DNA of 64,000 nt, from NCBI RefSeq assembly GCF_000208745.1, contig NC_030855.1, positions 18,737,881-18,801,880 on the forward strand, in the 5' to 3' direction. The position numbers and the translations under genes were made by a program. Positions 37,390-50,689 of the stretch are shown here, piece by piece (position 1 is the first letter of the stretch; every line of letters starts with the position of its first letter). The DNA is from Theobroma cacao (taxonomy: Eukaryota > Streptophyta > Magnoliopsida > Malvales > Malvaceae). A model generated the notes under the pieces. It saw only the letters and a list, made by a program, of their open reading frames with translations, made no database searches and was not told where the DNA came from.

Positions 37390-40300
37390 TTTAAACGTTA
37401 TCGGTTAGGATTGTGATTTGCGCATTTATCATCCTTGATGTGGATTTGTTCTACTCAATTCTTTTTCTTTGTCCACATATTAAGGTTTTTTAACCTCCAT
37501 TTAAAAAAGACAAAAATTATCATGTGTATCTTGTGTTACTTGTCAAAGTGTCCCTGAAACATGTGTTTGGATAATATTTATTTAAGAAAATTGAACTAAC
37601 AAGATATTGAAATAAGGTATACCATAGACATTAATGTAATATTTTATTTTTATTCAATTATCTTAAAAACTTAATTTTTTATTCATAATTTTTAAATTTA
37701 TTCATTTAATCAAAATACCTTTAAAACTTAATCGAAATATGTCATCTCAAAACTACCTATCATAAATTCGAGCTTAAAAGTCAAATATATTCACCCTTGA
37801 ACATTTTAATGACAATTGATAAAAAAAAAGAAGATAAATTAAAAACATTTTTGAAAATCACAAATGCAGTAGTTAAGTTTTAATAGTTACAAATAAAAGT
37901 GAAATATTGCACGGAAGACATGGATGTATGACGCAAAGATTTTTGTAGTTGTCCACATGCTTTCTTAGACAAAGAAAAAACATTTTAAAGGTTGGTGAGT
38001 TTTGACTAAAAAGCTTGTTTTCACTTTTAAGACACAAGGATTTTTCAGATATAAAATTTGTTAATTAGTTTCGTATACATAAAAAAATTTACAAACATTT
38101 AAATTAACGTATATAATGAATCTTTTTCAAGCTTCTTCATACTTAATTTTTTAAAATTTTCATGGACTTTTATTAAAATATCCACAATATTTTCTTATAT
38201 ATCCTCAATATATGACAAACTGTATCATTTTTTTAAAATAAATATTCTCAGATATTTAAATATTTATAAATTTTCATGAATATGTGACTATATTTATGGA
38301 TATTTTATCGTATAAATAAAAAAATGAATAATAATAGTTAGCCCTATATACAGATATTTAATTGCATGGATATAATTAATTCGATATTTTAAGCAACAAA
38401 GAAAGAAAGAATTGAATTTGGTTAGACACTAATATGGTCTGGAAAGGAATTTTTTTAAAAAAAATTAGGCACAGTCAGACAAATTTAGGGGAAAACAGAG
38501 ACTGTTAATCCTGAAACAATGTGCATTGTATTGAATTAGAAATAGACAAAGAAGATCCCATTTGAACATTGACACTAAGCAAAACGCTAAATGGTGGTCC
38601 ATTGAAGCAGGCATGGCCCAGCTTCTGCAAGACCTGGAAACTTTGCCAAATCGCCGCCCACAGGTAAACGGGTCAGCTAATTAGAATTAGCCCAATCTTT
38701 ACGGTCCTTTCCCAACACTTAAGTCTTCGATACATGATCAACTTAAGTGTATATATGTAGCCATCAATGCCGCATGTCGGCCAAAAATCAAGGATAAGAA
38801 AAGATCAACACGACCACGGTCGCCGGCGTCGTTGTAGTCGGAGAGGGGTATTAACAACGACAACGAAATGTCACGGTTGATAAGATCCATCGGCTCAAGT
38901 TGGTGGCAGCGAGGTTTTGGTGTTCATGCATGTACAGAAGGTTTGTCACGTTTATTGGCCTTTAGTTCAACAACCCAGAAAGGGGCAAAGGCCCATGGGG
39001 GGTGAGGTCCCCTTATCTCTTCCAAAACGAAGGGTCCTTGTCCCCAACGTTTTCTAGAACTAGCATTGTAGATTTGCAGTGATTATTGTGAATATGATCC
39101 TAGAATTCCTAAGCTGGATCGTTCAGGGTCATGAATCATGATGCTGACCGCCACGTTCAGGAGACACCAGACCCACACGATCACATATTTTTCAATTTTA
39201 TTTGTAATAATTGTAGGCCCAAATAAATGACAAAATAATAAACAATGAGATCGTTGTTCTTGCATTTCATACTTGGTTACTTCCATAGGTAATAATGTAC
39301 TTCTAACCTCAATTTATTTTGGTATGAAAACTACTAAAAGATATCTGGCTTTGCCTTCACTTTATTACTTTCTATTTGTTCAAACATTCGTGAATGTCAT
39401 TGTGATTAGACTAAGATACTGTTAGTTTGATTTGCTTCTAAATTATTGAGAATTATAAATTTGACAATTTTATATATAGTACAATAAAACGATATGAATA
39501 TGATATGAGGCTTAAGTAGATTTGGATTTAAAATAATTATATTTTATATTTTAAATATGTCAAACTCATTTACTTTGTTTAAAATACATTTAATTAATTA
39601 TGTTATCGTATCTCAATAAGTGAAATTAATTTACAAATGATTTCCTTAATGTACTCAAGATTTTTATCGGAAAATTGCTGGTCAGGTTCAAATGCAATGC
39701 TCTAATGCTCCATGTACATTGATATGGCAATATGCAGTGACACCAAATAATACCAGAAACCATAGCCATGTTGTTTGTGTATACAAAAAATTAAATAAGA
39801 TAATTATCCTACTAACAAAAAAAAAAAAAAAGAAGGATCCTAACAACCGGAGATACTCCTTCCCTGCATAATTATATATAACATTATAGGTTCACCCAGG
39901 ACCGCATCAATCTAGATATTGAAGTCTAGGATGGAGATTTTCCAGGCAAGCTCTACCGAAAAACATGGTTATACAATGCAAAATGGGCAAATTTTACACT
40001 TCTGTCTACTCTAGCCAGCTCCGCATGTAGGACCTTGTAGCTGACTAATATTTTTCCAGGAAGCTTGTCCCTATAAGCATAGCCAAAAAGCAAATAATGT
40101 AGCTGCAACAAGGCAACTGTTGTTCGATTCATTTGCCATCTCAACAAGATTTCTATTGATGTAGCCGCTTGTTCGTGGTTGCATTGGTACTGAGGCAGGT
40201 AGTAGTACTGTTTCCAGAAAACTGCTGATACACAGGACAGGACAGGGAAAATATTCATAACAAATCGTAAAAATGAAGTGCACAAATTTTGTTGTCATAT

Positions 40301-40754
40301 GATAAAACTTGTCCAATAAGATAAATCTTAGAAATTGTACATCAGCTTGTTGCTTTCTATTACATGTAGATCTGGAGGTTCTATTCTATATGCATTTCCT
40401 TACATTCTACCTCTTACTCTTAGAATTGCTTCTTCGTTTCCCGCCTGCTTTGAAAGTCCAATGATGATGACCAGTAATGTGATAATGTTTAGGTAAAGTA
40501 AATGATTGGAGGTAAAGACATCAATGTGTAAACTATTATTTTAATATAATTTGTCAAAGTAGATAGCAACAAATAGTCACAGATAAACCAAGTAACTATC
40601 ATAGAAATTCATGAACCGGCTTTGTATAGTAGTCCTTTCTCTCCAATCAAAATCCCAGCACTGTAAACATGCATGGTATAATTTGTGAATAGGAAGCATG
40701 TTTGGATTGATATATTGATTTTTGAGAGAGTTAGTGAGGGCATTTGCAGCCATG

Positions 40755-40794
<40 letters not shown>

Positions 40795-41653
40795 ACTTGC
40801 AATGCTCTTTAATTGAGAAGATGAAATCATCTTTCTTCCCTATAACAGGCCCCGTTTTTCCAGTGGGACTATTTTTTTTTTTTGAAAGGCCAGTAGAAAT
40901 ATTAGTTTCCGAAAAAAAAATCTCTTCTGCAGAACTGTTCCCTCTTGCACTGAGGCTATCTACAAAGACAAATTAAGGTTTCGCTTTCAACAGATGATCT
41001 CTTTGAAATCAGTTTAAATGAATACATTTTCGAAGCACGATAAAATATATGTTCAATGCCACTATGGGGGAAAACCACACCATAGCTGGAATTACATACA
41101 TTCCCAGGAAAAACATCCTGCAGACTATAAGTGGTTCAAGTGGAAACAATACCTTGGATCAATAAAGGACAAGTTTTGTTTAGGACAGAGTTCTTGCATG
41201 AAAAATCTTGACAAGGAAATGCAAGGAATGGATGCAGTCTCCATCAATGTGATATGACAGAAGGTTCATCACTCATAAAAACGTACATAAAAAAAAACAC
41301 TATTTAGTGATAACAAGGAAGCTTGAAAGGGATTTTTTTTTTTTTTACCCCTTTAATTTGGACAAAACTTGAGAAAGGTCCCAGTGCATCTGCAATCTGG
41401 AAACCTCCTAAGAGAGCCATGCAATTAGAGATACTTGCCAACCTACAACAATAAATGCTTCTATTCATAAACCATAAGGCATGTTTCTTGATCTCACAAA
41501 GTCATACTAGTCAAACCAAAGAAACATCCACATTATTGACCAAGCTCCATTGTCCGTAGAAGATAAGCTATTGACTTCAGATGCAATTCCAAAGTTGAAA
41601 AAAGATCTTGCACTAATATATTCAATTCCTGCTTCTCCACTAAAACCGTTCTG
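37390..41653. other. AT-rich intergenic DNA, nothing recognised
   Basis: No convincing coding frame or known element. It contains a simple AG repeat at 40757-40790 and several A- or T-runs. Confidence 0.55.
40757..40790. repeat. (AG)17 microsatellite
   Basis: A perfect 34-bp AG dinucleotide repeat. Confidence 0.97.
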
Positions 41654-41836
41654 AAGAAGCCTCCATTGTTTTTTTTTTTTTAAGTTGTTGTTCATTTCAA
41701 AACAGAGGGTACCAAAGGTTCACCTCTGGAAGAAGTACATACTTGATTAAAGTCTGTAACTCTCCTATTTGAGAGTAACAGGCCTTAATCATCAACATAA
41801 CCAATTCCCACGGTTTGAAAACCAAGAGACCACCAC

Positions 41837-42608
41837 TAGACCTGGCAATTCGTGTTAATGTGTAGTAAACGTGTCAAACAGGATTAGATACGAAACACGT
41901 TAAGGTTAAACACGAACACGACATGTTTAATATTCGTATCTCAAATTTAAAATACATACACGTTTAATATACGTGTAACATAACACGACACGATTAACAC
42001 GTTTATTAAACGTGTCAATATATGACATGACACAATTAATAATACGTTTAACGCGATTAACACGTTTAATACTATTAACACGTTTAACACGATTAACACG
42101 TTTAACATGATTAAATAAAAATATTTACAATTAAATATAATTTTATTATTTAAATTTAAAATCTACAATTATAAAAATAATTATAATAAAACAAAAATAA
42201 TAATAACATCAAATAATCATCAAAAGTTAAAAATTAGGGTTGAGCATGTATAATTACATTATACCCTTTATAAAATTAAAAAAAACTTATTAAAATAATT
42301 ATTTATAATTATTTATATAAGGTTAAAATAGTTTTTAACTATTAATTTTTAATAGGTTAATAAATGTGTCACGTATACACGTTTAAACACGATAACACGA
42401 TTAAACACGATAACACGATTAAGTAAACGTATTTAAATGTATTTTAAACGTATTTGTCGTGTCAGACACATTAAGACACGAAAATTTTCGTGTCTTAACG
42501 TGTCAGACACGATTAGACATGAAACACGTTAATACTAAATCCAAAACCTGTTTAACTCGTGTTTTTTTGTATCGTGTTAACATGTTGTGTTCAAAATTAC
42601 CAGGTCTA
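41837..42608. mobile_element. Non-autonomous hAT-type DNA transposon (772 bp)
   Basis: The terminal inverted repeats are TAGACCTGGCAATT and, at the other end, AATTACCAGGTCTA (one mismatch). The 8-bp target duplication ACCACCAC is perfect (41829-41836 and 42609-42616), the hallmark length for hAT elements. LINE copy 1 shows the corresponding unoccupied region near 970-1000. The interior has no coding potential and is packed with CACGTTTAA/TTAACACG-type motifs in both orientations near both ends. Confidence 0.92.
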
Positions 42609-43192
42609 ACCACCACCACACACATCCAACAGTACCCTTCCCTGAAATAACAGCAGAGCCCTTTCTATACCTTTCCAAGAGCCAAACAAAAGCACATCCC
42701 GCCACTCTCTTAACATATTAGGTGAGCAGTGTCGAAATCTGTACACAACCTTCAAAGTCAACACCTTTTAAGCAACCTAACATAGCTATGGAGAAGCCAC
42801 ACGAAACTACCCTACCCATAACTACCCAGATTCCCCAAGTGGTTGCAACAAAAAAGAACCCTTGAGTCAAAAATATTCACAATCTGTGGTTATGCTTCAA
42901 AAGAAAATTCATCAACATCTTTTTCACATCTCAAATATCAGAGTCCATCACTCAATCCCAATCACCAAAAAGTAGTAACATTCACTGTCACCTTTAACTC
43001 TTTATGTCCAAAAGCAAGGATCAACTCTCACAAAACCCCTATGAGAACGCAAGCACAAAGACATAAGCCTTCCTCAGCATTCAAACACAATCAAAGAAAC
43101 TTTGAACCATCGCAGCAGTTCACAAGATACACTGAACTCAGCCAAAAAACAAAACACACCAGAGCCCCACCACTTACATTAAGCATAGACAT

Positions 43193-45130
43193 TTAACAAG
43201 TCAACCTGACGCTGCACCCCTCCCTTAGCTAGGTTGTCAGCAAGTTGATTAGTTTCTCTATAGATGTGTTTGATATCCCATTTTTTTACCTCCTTCTTCA
43301 AATTTTCAATGTGCATAATCCACTTCCTAAGCCTATAGGGGGCTTCAGAAAGCTTGTTAGTCCATTTGACAACATTTTTTGAGTCACTTTCAATAATTAA
43401 AGAATGCGTGGCAGCTCATTTTGAACTTGCAAAAGTTAAAAAAGCCTCTCTAATTGCTCTGACTTTAGCTGCACAAGCATCTTCTACCCCTATAGCTTTT
43501 GAAAAAATAATTTTAATGTTTCCTTCATCGTCTCTCATGATGCCCCCAATCACTACCTCCCTAGGGCAGCCTTAAGCTGCCCCATCTACATTATATTTCA
43601 TTTACCCTTTGTGTGGTTTACTCCACTCCTCCACGATTCTGGTTATCTTTCTTTTCTTAACCATCGTGCCCTCAGCTGGATATCTGAAAGTATCTAATAC
43701 CACACCGTACTCGAAAGGCCACTTAGCTTGAGCCCAAGTGGCTACTCTGAGTTTAACAAGTTCAAAAACCTGATCAGCATTCCAAGTGGCTCTTCTAAAG
43801 ACCATATCATTTCTATACAACCACACTGACTACAAAATAGCATAGAAGGCCATGCACCAGATTTTGAACTCACCTTTCCTCACAGGACCAGCATTCCAAG
43901 TATTAAACGAGATAACTAAATCATTTAGAACAACCCAAGTGACCCCCCACTCACTACACCATCTCATCCACACATGCCAAACCTCAAGACAATGGAAGAA
44001 TAGGTGTCTCACTAACTCAGATTCATTCTTGAAGAGCCCACACACTGCAGCCTCCTGGTCGATTAAGTTCCTTTTGGCTAACTCCTGCTTGACAGCAACC
44101 CTCTCGTGCAGCACCTGCCAACAAAAGATCTCAATACGATAAGGCATGAGGTTTTTCCAAATATTTCTCCATGTCCTGTCCTCCACCCGATCCCTTTGAA
44201 GGACCTGTTTGCAAAAAGATTTGACATTGTATTCTCCTTTGGCTGCTCTTTTCCACGTCACAGTGTCCGTAAGATCCTTACAAAGGTAATATTCCTCAAT
44301 GGTGGCTTTAAGCTCTTGCCATTGTTGTTCTTCCCATTTGAGAGCCCTCCTTATTAGTTCCACTTCCCATGACCAGCTATCACTAACCCAAGTGCCAAAC
44401 TGACCAACGAAGCCTTCCTTATTTTTAGCAAGGGCGAACATCTTAGGAAATAGATCTTTCAACACACCCCTCTCCACCCAACTCTCAGTCCAAAAGCGTA
44501 TGTTGCTTCCATCACCAATCACTATTTGTAAGTTAGACTTGACCTGCAAAAGCAATCGTTAAAATGGGATAAGGGTTTGAGGATGTTATTCTATAGTCTA
44601 GAAGTTTTCCTATTTGTGTTTGGCTCGGGCAAAAGATTAGCTGGGTTCCCTCCTACTTTCTCAACAATCACCTCTCTCCACAAACTGTCTCTCTTTTTCT
44701 TCCAAACCTCAATATCCACTTATTAAGTAAGCTCTAATTTTTAATTCAAGACCAATGATACCTAGTCCCCCATTTTCCTTATAGTTATTCACCTTTTTCC
44801 CAACCCACAAGGTGCATCTTACGTTTCTCTACCGTACCTTCCCACAGAAATCTCCTTTCAATTTTTTCTAACTCCTTCACCACCCCTTTTGGGATTTGAA
44901 ATAAGGACATGAAGAAAATGGGCAGACTAGCTAAAATCGACCTTAGTAAAGTAACCCTGCCCCCAATAAACAGCACTTTCGATTTTCAGCCAGCTAGCCG
45001 TGACTTGAATTTTTTAATGACCGGCTTCCAAATTCTTACTGAGTGTTGATTAGCTCCCAATGAGAGTCCCAAGTAAGTCATCGGCAGATCACCTGTTTGA
45101 CAGGCTATACTATCAGCTCCCCTCCGTATC
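43193..45130 (-). pseudogene. LINE copy 2 ORF2: RT end, zf-RVT, RNase H
   Basis: Reading leftward, the segments are the end of reverse transcriptase (TGDLPMTYLGLSLGANQ near 45080; GGRVTLLRSILASLPIFFMS at 44.9 kb), the zinc-binding tail (43830-44555, with RIEIFCWQVLHERVA and VRHLFFHCLEVWH), and RNase H (43.2-43.8 kb). The RNase H Glu is replaced: CAAKVRAI here, ATEVRAI in copy 1. Stops interrupt the frame near 43575 and 43829. It is a dead fragment. Confidence 0.85.
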
Positions 45131-45146
45131 AAGAAGCCTCCATTGT

Positions 45147-46516
45147 ATCCCTACCATGTAGCTGACGATTTATTCATACCCTTTTTATCATCAGAAATTT
45201 ATGCTAAAAAACTGTTTCCTTAAGTTCCATTACGAAATTTCAAAATTTTGTTAGTCCCCTAGTTGACTCTGGTAGTTTTAATCTAAAAGTCTTATATTGC
45301 GGCCTACTTGCAATCACATCCCTACACAGTACTACATTACTTGAGCTACAAAGGGGATCCGTAGTCCTTACTTCGAAAACCCTGTTTCACAATGCAATTA
45401 TAAAACAAGTTTCCCATTTATTCGATCTCCATTCAGCAATTTTCAGGAGTAAACTTTCCACCCATGAGTGCATGATGCAAAGCAGAGGAGCAAAACTTAA
45501 AAGAACCTGTAAGGTTTAAAAATTTAAACTATAATCAAAGAAATTTAATGGTATACATTTTTCTACTTAATCAAAACAAGGGATTAAAAACCTGGGATAT
45601 TAGGAATACACAATCAATTTTCAAAAGCATTATCGTTGATGTAGAAACATCAACTATATGCTGCACCCTGAACAGCAAAATTCCATGATGATTGTTCATT
45701 CAACATTTCCATCATTTTTCAGTGAAGAAGAAAACAGATATTACTTGTAGCACCACAAACCATTAATTCCAAGAACTGTTTGTATGTCCAAAAATATTTT
45801 GATGCTGAATATGAATATTATTTGCATATTGTTCTCCAAGTTAGAAAACTACAAGAAGATAAAATAAAAATCTTGGATCAAGTATACAGAATAATAGAAA
45901 AATTTAAAGCTAGTGTGTCCAATGCTTCGACAATCCCAAAGATCTTAATTTTTCTTTAATGCTGATCTTACATTGACCTAATTGTTTCAGCATGTTGCCA
46001 ATGTTAAAAAAGTAGCTCTGTTCAATTCGATAAATAGGTTTCCTACATACTTTTGCATAATGAAAGTTCACTTCTTCAAGGAAAATTCTTCAAGGAAAAT
46101 TCTTGGATATGGACTACTTGACCTGTTGATCAATGCTTATTGAAAAAAAATATGTTGATACAAAAGTATATTATTTAGGTTATTTGTGCATTAAGCTAGG
46201 TTAGATTAAGTTATTTTTTACTTTACTTGTATTATAAGGAAATTTAAGTTAGATTACTGCTAAGTAAATAAAACAATTATTAGATATAAAGTACACAAAC
46301 TTCAACGATCTCTTATAATTTTTTCAAAAGTATGTTTATCAATATTTAACTTAAAGAAAAATATAGGCATCAATAAAATTTATGTTTCTAGTCCAATGTA
46401 AGCACATTCTCAAATAGATTTTCATGTGTGTGTGAAATCTTTTACGAAAAATATCATGATATCTGAATAAGTTTATATCAACACAAAATTCAAATAAGTA
46501 CTAAAACTCCATAAGT
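45147..46516. other. AT-rich intergenic DNA
   Basis: No gene recognised. A 14-bp unit (TTCAAGGAAAATTC) is directly repeated near 46075-46104. Confidence 0.55.
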
Positions 46517-47480
46517 TTACTTTTTATCTCCCTCTCTATTAATATAAACTAACACAAAGCTAGGGATCAATACAACTTTATAAAGCTTGTAATGTATGGT
46601 TAGGGTTACGGTAGGATAAATGATATAACGCTGTCCAACCACAAAGTTGAGATGATTGGAAAGTGGTGGTGGCTTTGTCTCAAGAGTTGGTGCTTGCTTT
46701 GTTGAAGGTGGTGAAATAGGCTTAATTTTACCCTTATTAACTAAATCCACTTTATGGCAACTATCTATATAAGGGTACTGAGTTGCATTGAACAAATTAA
46801 ATTAAATACTACTTTCTCCTCTCCAATTTTGAACATTATTTTACCATTCTTCACATCAATAATTTCTCCAATTGTAGGTAAGAATAGATTATTCAAAATA
46901 AAAGAAATTTCAACATCATTTTCAATTTCAAGCACAATGAAGTTAACTAGAATGTATAGATGCCTACCTTTAACTTAAACATCCTCTATAATCTCAATTA
47001 GGTGCTTGATTGTTCTATCTGTTAATTGCAAAGTAGCTGTAATAGGTTGTATCTCCTTAAATCCAAGTTTCCTGGTAACAGATAAAGGCATTAGTGAAAC
47101 ACTAGTACCTAAATCACATAAAACTTTAGAAATTTTAAAACTATCAATAGTGCAAGGAATATAAAAACTCCCTGAATCTTTAAGTTTTTATGAAAGCTTA
47201 TTTTGGATTATAGCATTGCACTTTTCAATAAAAGCAACTATCTCAAACTTTTCCAATTTCCTTTTTTTGGTCAGAATGTTTTTCAAGAATTTAACATAAC
47301 TTGGCATTTGTTCCAAAGTTTCAACAAAAGGAATATTAATGTGCAACTTTTTAAGTACCTCAAGAAATCTTTGAAATTGTTTGTCAAATTTTTTTTTTTG
47401 AAAACATTGAGGAAAAAGTGGTGGGATGTGAGTGCTGGTTTTAATTGTTAATTTTTTACTTGCTCCATAACCTTGTTGAA
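46517..47480 (-). pseudogene. Decayed Ty3/gypsy pol fragment (protease to start of RT)
   Basis: The minus strand gives the conserved block around the protease of non-chromovirus gypsy elements (Athila/Tat-like). It reads KDSGSFYIPCTI, then CDLGTSVSLMPLSVTRKLGF, LQLTDRTIKHLIEIIEDV, CHKVDLVNKGKIKP and APTLETKPPPLSNHL. The usual consensus is DLGASINLMP and APTLELKPLPSHL. Stops interrupt it, and no LTRs were found. It is an old relic. Confidence 0.75.
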
Positions 47481-47582
47481 CTTTAACAATTTCTAATTTA
47501 TCGATTATATCATTTACTCTTTTTACTGTTGAACTTTACTTTTTCTGATCTATCGACTATACTTTTCCATTCTTCTTTCGTT

Positions 47583-47830
47583 AACTCATTAACTTTCATG
47601 AATCCTATTATCTTATTAACTCTCATGGATCCTAAAAGCAAAAAATTTGAAAAAAGGCGAAGTCGAAAGGCAAGAAGGGAATTTTTTGGTGTTGTTGATC
47701 TTTTACCTTTCTAGTCTTTTTCCTTTAACTCATTAACTCTCATGGATCTTGAAGGAAAAAAATTTGGAAGAGGGAGAGGTCGAAGTGCACTCAGGGAATT
47801 TAGTGTTGTTGTTGATCTTATAAGTCACTA
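47583..47830. repeat. Diverged tandem duplication, period about 119 bp
   Basis: Two units begin with TTAACTCTCATGGATC (about 47615 and 47734). Both continue through an A-rich stretch to GTTGTTGATCTT. A third partial start, TTAACTTTCATGAATC, lies at about 47588. Its origin is unknown and it may belong to the adjacent gypsy relic. Confidence 0.65.
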
Positions 47831-48539
47831 TAAGTTGTTGCTTTACCATGACTTTTTTCGCAAGAGACCTTTTCCTTTGTCAATTGTAGACACACATTAT
47901 CTTCATAATATGGCGAGAGACACAAAAATAAAAAAAAGAGAAGGAATGTAATTGGACCAGCTTATTTAGAATACATCTCATTACGAAAACACTAATGGCA
48001 GCATACAACTGTTTGGCTTCGATATTCTTAAGGAAGCTTTCTAGTTGAGAAAAACCACCTCTGTTGAAAAGTGACATCTAAGTCATACTTCAAGCTATAA
48101 ACTTTGTCTTTACAATTTCAATCCTTTAGTTTCAATTGTTAAAGGATATCAAATTGTTTATGAGTGTACAAAGCTATGTAGATTGCTATTTCATGAGCAC
48201 ACCAACCATTTATTTACCAAGACTAATCTTACTAGTAGATATTAATTATATAAAATATTTAATTAGAATTATAATATAATACAAGACAACTAGTAAATAA
48301 AATTAGTTATATATAGTTTACGTAATACAAGATTTTCTCAATGTGTGTCAATTAGAATGTTTACATAGGCATTTGGATAATATGTTTAGATGGAATGCAA
48401 AGAAAATGCACAGGAACATGTCTAGAAGAAAAGCATCTATGTGTGAAGAAAGTGTGACTACAAAAATTTAGCTCTACCCTCATTTTCTAGTGCATGAAGC
48501 TCACTTTAATAAGCTTGTGTATTGTTTTAGATCAAAGTA
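47831..48539. other. Intergenic DNA, nothing recognised
   Basis: AT-rich; no domain or element seen. Confidence 0.5.
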
Positions 48540-48965
48540 CCCAAATAATTCTTGTACTCATGCATTTTCATCGATTTAGTCCTTGCACTCAAAATTGGAT
48601 CGATTTAGTCCATCGATTTTAGGAATTTGGAACAATTTAGTCCCTTCCCTAACGTCGTCTAATTTTGTCATTAATAGTAATGACGTTAGCACTAATATGG
48701 TGTTGACGTGGTAGATTTGTTGATGTGGTAGTACCATGTGGCACTGAATGATGATGTGACAATGCCATATGGTACTAATATGATGATGTGGTAATCTCAC
48801 ATGGCACTGACATAGTGACATGGTAGTGCCATGTGGCATAGTGGATTGAGAAAAAAAATTTTAGAAAAAAATCTATACCATATTATAGGGACTAAATTAA
48901 ATAAAAATATATAGTACATGAACTAAATTGAATAAAATTAAGGTATTTAGGAATTACATTAAAAA
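48540..48965. repeat. MITE-like repeat with internal ~30-bp tandem units
   Basis: Both ends carry inverted, diverged versions of a TTTAGTYC...TGTACT motif pair, as in non-autonomous DNA elements with TTTAGTCC ends. The middle (about 48705-48840) holds about four imperfect 30-bp units of the form TGATGTGGTA-TGCCATGTGGCACTGA, each with a small CCATGTGG/CCACATGG dyad. It has no coding capacity. Confidence 0.45.
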
Positions 48966-48969
48966 ATAT

Positions 48970-49488
48970 TTAAAAATACAAATATATGAGTAGGTGATAC
49001 ATATACTTATTAATAAACTAAATGTTTAAATGTAAAAGATTTATTGTGTTAAGAAATATATATAAATATTTTCTTACTTGATTATTTGACTCCATAATAA
49101 GTATATTAATTTATCTTCTTTGCAAAAATTAAGTTTGAATTTCCTTTTTATAAAAAAAATTCTAATATTTTATTGAGTTATTTTTATATTATTAAAGATT
49201 GTATTACACTAAATTCATGAAGTTTGAAATGTTGGAGTAATTTAGTGGTCTCTTTTGCCTCCAATCTCAATCAAAATTTTGTGTTTTTTTTTTTTAAGTT
49301 GTCAAATTGACATCATAGCTAGAATCAAGCTTTTGGCTTTTGGCACTAATAATTTAAATTTAATTCTAAAGTAAACAAAACACTTAGAAAGAAATAGATA
49401 TTTTGTTAAGAACTCAAAATCACAATGCCAAATGAGATGATTTCTTAACAAATTATTTCGTCGTTAAAGCATTTAATGGGCTTACTTT

Positions 49489-49538
<50 letters not shown>

Positions 49539-49832
49539 NATTATGGAATAATCTCATTAAAAATAATATCAAGTTTAATGAAAAAATGAAAATTTAAGTA
49601 CTAGTGATTTTAATCATAATATTTATAAAAATAAAACTCTATAAAATATTAAATTTTTTTATAAAAGGGAATTCAAATTTAATTTTTGCAAAGAAGATAA
49701 AATAATGTACATATTATGGAATTAAATAATCAAGTGAGAAAATAGTTATATTATATTTCTTAACATAATAAATTTTTTACACTTAAACATTTGGCTTATT
49801 AATAAGTATATGTATCATTGAGTCGTATTTTT
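48970..49832. repeat. Long inverted repeat (arms ~230 bp)
   Basis: The arm 48970-49195 reappears as its reverse complement at about 49600-49832, with substitutions and small indels. Shared landmarks are GATACATATACTTATTAATAA, TTACTTGATTATTTGACTCC (ATTCC in the other arm) and ATCTTCTTTGCAAAAATTAA. The roughly 400-bp spacer holds a (TA)n tract. It may be a fold-back or MITE-type element. Confidence 0.8.
49493..49540. repeat. (TA)n microsatellite
   Basis: About 48 bp of TA repeats with one N at 49539, inside the spacer of the long inverted repeat. Confidence 0.95.
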
Positions 49833-50689
49833 TATGTTTTGAGAAATTTCAAGAACACTGCTTTATACAAAGTACACTATGCAATTGAACAAGTCAAGGT
49901 CAAAAATCAAATTACAAGTTTGAATCTCCTTCTCTAGAATTTATGCTTTGGGTGTGGGATTTTCATTACTTTAAACCCTTTTTGTGAAGTTTTTTCCTCT
50001 TCTTTTGGATGCTCATGATTTTCTTTGTAGTTTTATTTTCGCATGCCTTGTTTAGGAAAAAAAGAAAGAATGAAAGTAGCTACTTGGATTGAAGATGATA
50101 GCGTGTTTTGGGATAATACCATAAGTAAGAGCCCAACCTTGATCCAGTGAAATGGGCTAATTCTTTGGTTTTGCCATATGGACTTTTTCGGTATAATGGG
50201 CCTTCATTTTCACCAGGAAGGATTTGTTAGGTTTTTTAATTTTGCATACAAAATCAATTATGGATGCAACTTTTTTTCTTCTTCTTTTATTTCTTAATCA
50301 CCCTTTTAGCAACTTATATTATATTTTTAAACAAAATTATTAATTAGATTTTAATTTTTGTTCAATTCTTTATAGGCGATATGAACAATAATGTTTGAAA
50401 TTATATACTTTTCACTCTATGAAAAAAATTACATTTTTTATCCAATTACTTTTCACATGCTTTTTAATTACCATATATTTTTATCAAAGGGGTTCTATTT
50501 AGTGTCTTCTACTCATCCTTTAATTATATAAAATATATAATATTTTATCCCAACCCTCCAAAGCTGAAATCCTACTTCGCCTTGCAACTCATGACCCTCA
50601 ACGTAAAGGAGGCACAGGGAGACAATCATAACACACAATGAACACCAAAGAGGATGGACATCTATTGACCCACCCATCTAGGCGCATCC
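49833..50689. other. AT-rich intergenic DNA
   Basis: No gene or known element recognised. Confidence 0.5.

Larger units (their letters stand above)
41670..45130 (-). mobile_element. LINE (L1-type) copy 2, 5'-truncated
   Basis: Same family and orientation as the copy at 0.83 kb. The poly(A) tail appears as the T-run at 41670-41681. A perfect 16-bp target duplication, AAGAAGCCTCCATTGT, lies at 41654-41669 and 45131-45146. It reaches further 5' than copy 1, into the C-terminal part of reverse transcriptase. A hAT element (41837-42608) sits in its 3' UTR. Confidence 0.93.
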
